Shown here piece after piece: positions 8,339 through 10,586 of a stretch of 10,586 nucleotides of DNA (its first letter is position 1; each line of letters starts with the position of its first letter). The notes beneath the pieces are model-generated. The model was not told the origin of the DNA. It ran no database searches and saw only the letters and a program-made list of their open reading frames with translations. This DNA is from Asterionellopsis glacialis (taxonomy: Eukaryota; Bacillariophyta; Plagiogrammaphyceae; Rhaphoneidales; Asterionellopsidaceae), in contig WKLE02004614.1 in NCBI GenBank assembly GCA_014885115.2, positions 1-10,586 on the forward strand, in the 5' to 3' direction. The position numbers and the translations under genes are program-made.

Positions 8339-10418
8339 CTACTCCTTGTCTTCCTTATTCTTTTTGACTCTGGTCTTTTTCTTCTTTTCACTCTTGGTCT
8401 TGCTTTTCTTTGGAGCTTTGTCAGGAATACTATCCTCGGAATTGGCACCGTCACAGCCTTTCGAAACGTCTTCGCCATCAAAGCAAACACACACAGGCAT
8501 AGTGCCACTTCGATCACAAACACCCTTTCCAGCGCAGTGCCCTTTACAAGAATTCATCTGGGGGCAGATGGAAGAGAGACGCGGACAGGTGACCGTGTGA
8601 TTGAACGATTTTTTCACCTGGGCGTAGTACTTCTCAACGTTTACCTCTTCAAAATCATGGGAGCAAGTATAATTGATTCCTCCGAACTCAAAAAACACTT
8701 GATGGTTGTCTTCATCGCATGAAGTCTCAAGACACAAGGAATCGCCGTCAACAATTTCAAAACATTTCTTATTTTTCTTACAGTTCCATGGGTAGCGATT
8801 GGCGATGGGGCATTGGCCAATCTGGTCAAGGTCGTCATCGAAGTTACAAAACGCCTGTTCAATAGAATCCAAAGGCAAAAAAGAAATTAGAAACAAGTCA
8901 TCTTCATAAATGGGAGGAATGCATCAGTCACGACACTAACTTACTTTGCCCTGGTGTGAAGGTTCGCAAATGCTCCAGAAGTCATCATGGCAGTAAAATC
9001 CGCGTCCACTCCCTTTGGGGTCTGGGCAACCTTCTACATTCTCTTCTACAAAATCGCATCCAGCATTTAATCCGAAGGTAACATCTTGTGCTTTTGAATA
9101 ATCGGGCTTATACCAACCAGAGTCTTCCAAAAGAGCGAGACTAAGGGCAGATAAGCGATTACCATATACGTTGCTATTAGAAGACATGAGCTCATCATAG
9201 AAAAGCTGTTCGTCAAAATGCTTTCCTAGGCAAGGTGAAAATTCAATGTCGTCATCGTCGTCATATTTGTTGTAAGTGATAGGTTTATCCTCAAGCCTGA
9301 CGCCAGTAATGTTTTGACAACCAAAAATGTTCCTTGCAACTTGAGTAACTTTTGGTGTGGTGACTTCGAAGACAGTACTTTCACCGTTGACTTCACTGAC
9401 TATTGCGGGTAGCCGACGAATCTCCCCAGAAGCACACTTGTATGTCTTGTCCGGGCTAAACCCGTATGGTTCTCCACTTGGATCGTTGTATAGACTGAAG
9501 AGATCAGAAGTAATACCAAAGGCGTGACCGAGTTCATGCATGATGACTGTCTTCGTTGCTTCGCGTCCTTCTTCTGTGCTTACATCGATTGAGCCTAAAC
9601 AAATAGTGATACTACCTGCACGAGGTTGGTAAGGTCTAGGCGCGGTTGGAGAATCAAAGACGCAGGCTCCACCGAATGCAACCGATGTTGTTCTGATGCA
9701 CCGGCCATCATGAATTCCATCAACAATTAAATAGAAGTCTGTGTTTTCAATTCCACCACGAGGAAGGGTATGCGTGTCAAAGCACTTGCCAGTTTTGTTT
9801 CCTTCAAGAGCTCGGAGGTCAACGGGTGCGGTAAGAGGATGGACTTGGAGTGCACTTTTCCACGGTTCAAGTGCTTTTGGAACAATGTCATTAATGAGAA
9901 ATAAGACCTTAGATTTTTCTTTATTCATTTTTCTGGACAAAGGGCTAAAGTCAATGGTAACTCGGATTGGTTCGTATGCCTATGTGTATAGTTTTACAAA
10001 AGAAATATGATGTACCGGGTAAGTCTTAGTCAATATATCATCTTTTAAAGGATATGCAATTACGAAAGAAATAACTGACAATTTCACCGTTTTCGGAAAC
10101 CGTTTCCTTTTGAATATCTTTTTCGACGGCTTTCTCGTTTCTCTTCTCTCTTTTCAGCGACCTTTCAGCAAGACTGGAATGGAGATCGTTGATCACTACA
10201 TCATATTCTGGCCACTGAAAATCGTCACTGCTTCCATCATTGGCTATCATGGAAGCTCCAGAGGAATTTTCACGTGCTTTTATCTCAGAAATATCCCGTC
10301 GAATTTTCCTTTTGCTGTTGTTTCCATCCGTCGTACGAGAAGACAGCGAGTTCCATAGACCATGAGAGGGTCGCATTAGGAATAGAACACATGCCAACGC
10401 GCTAAGTTGGATTTTCAT
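8339..10418 (-). CDS. Leishmanolysin-like (M8) secreted zinc metalloprotease, 3 exons, 629 aa
   Basis: Coding exons on the minus strand are 10418-10080, 9979-8945 and 8854-8339, all joined in phase 0. The zinc-protease signature HELGH falls at residues 261-265 (bases 9538-9524). About 100 residues later GKHFDEQLFYDELM supplies the likely third zinc ligand (His367) and the Met-turn candidate (Met378). The block ALSLALLEDSGWY and the Cys-rich segment ending in SHQGK|AFCNF, which crosses the second splice junction, are typical of family M8. Residues 1-20 (MKIQLSALACVLFLMRPSHG) form a signal peptide; residues 21 to about 113 look like a charged propeptide. A Cys-rich EGF-like module lies at about 555-592, and the last 23 residues are a Lys-rich tail with no membrane span or GPI-type end. 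N-glycosylation sequons such as NKT, NIT, NYT and NHT support secretion. The start is the ATG at 10418 (A at -3, directly before the signal peptide); an in-frame ATG at 10553 is an alternative. The product probably cleaves extracellular or cell-surface proteins. Confidence 0.85.
8855..8944 (-). other. Intron 2 of the leishmanolysin-like gene (90 nt)
   Basis: The donor is AAA|GTAAGT (GT at 8944-8943) and the acceptor is GAACAG|GCG (AG at 8856-8855). Removing it joins SHQGK to AFCNF, restoring the conserved M8 segment. Its length is a multiple of three, but it contains an in-frame TAG at 8938-8936, so retention would end the protein before the EGF-like part. Confidence 0.85.
9980..10079 (-). 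other. Intron 1 of the leishmanolysin-like gene (100 nt)
   Basis: The donor is ATT|GTCAGT (GT at 10079-10078) and the acceptor is CACATAG|GCATAC (AG at 9981-9980). The join gives ...SENGEI then AYEPIRVTIDF, the usual start of the mature M8 region. The acceptor is well placed, because the frame has a stop codon (TAG at 9982-9980) just upstream. The donor is less certain: GTGAAA or GTTTCC nearby are weaker or out of phase. Confidence 0.7.
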
Positions 10419-10586
10419 TGTTGAATGGCTTGGATGGTTTGTTGATTTCTTGCTTTTGGTTGAGACTAAAGAAATTATGTGCAAAGAAAAAACTGTGGAA
10501 GAGAAGAAAAAATGGAAGAAAATCGTTGTGATGAACAATGTTAGTTGTTGCATTCCACCAAGGTTCCATCAGCACGACTCCTCCCG
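10419..10586 (-). promoter_or_regulatory. 5' flank and leader of the leishmanolysin-like gene
   Basis: On the minus strand this is pyrimidine-rich and probably 5' untranslated leader. The frame stays open to an ATG at 10553, adding 45 residues that begin with a hydrophobic, Phe-rich stretch. The window ends 33 bases beyond that ATG, so the promoter is mostly outside. Confidence 0.45.

Noticed and set aside
8339..8896. Independent small secreted Cys-rich protein at 8896-8339
   Set aside because: The first 14 residues come from intron 2. The rest continues the M8 protein across a clean GTAAGT...CAG junction, so it is the last exon, not a separate gene.
8936..9940. Single-exon cytosolic M8 protease starting at 9940
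   Set aside because: The codon at 9940 is TTG and the conserved YEPIRVTIDF block lies just upstream in the same frame, directly after a splice acceptor; the signal peptide exon is further upstream.

Overview
The window looks like nuclear DNA from a protist alga, most probably a diatom or another stramenopile. The reasons are a leishmanolysin gene with two GT-AG introns of 90-100 bases, AT-rich intergenic DNA without bacterial operon structure or ribosome binding sites, long low-complexity Asp, Asn, Lys and Thr tracts inside proteins, and protein families that are eukaryotic (CRAL-TRIO, PCIF1-type cap methyltransferase, PHD finger, M8 metalloprotease). The diatom assignment is an inference from protein style; no marker gene settles it.

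Layout from left to right. Positions 1-898 are non-coding upstream DNA. A CRAL-TRIO (SEC14-like) lipid-binding protein runs on the plus strand at 899-1909. After a 576-base convergent spacer comes a minus-strand PCIF1-like mRNA cap adenosine N6-methyltransferase (2486-4489). It is divergent from a large plus-strand nuclear protein (5229-8207) with an AT-hook, three related CCHC-type zinc fingers and a PHD finger; the two share a 739-base intergenic region. After a short convergent gap of 131 bases, a minus-strand secreted leishmanolysin-like (M8) zinc protease occupies 8339-10418 as three exons. The right edge holds its 5' flank.

The genes do not form one pathway. The only pair with a plausible link is PCIF1-like/PHD-zinc-finger: both products should be nuclear and act on transcription or transcripts, and their start codons face away from a shared spacer. 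All four proteins carry short Asp runs, largely encoded by alternating GAT/GAC or GAC repeats, suggesting active trinucleotide-repeat drift in this genome. I found no RNA gene, mobile element, CRISPR array or clear horizontally acquired block.

No undescribed multi-gene system is evident. The most unusual items are a PCIF1 homologue with no recognisable WW domain and the repeated C-x2-C-x12-H-x2-[HC]-x2-C finger protein.
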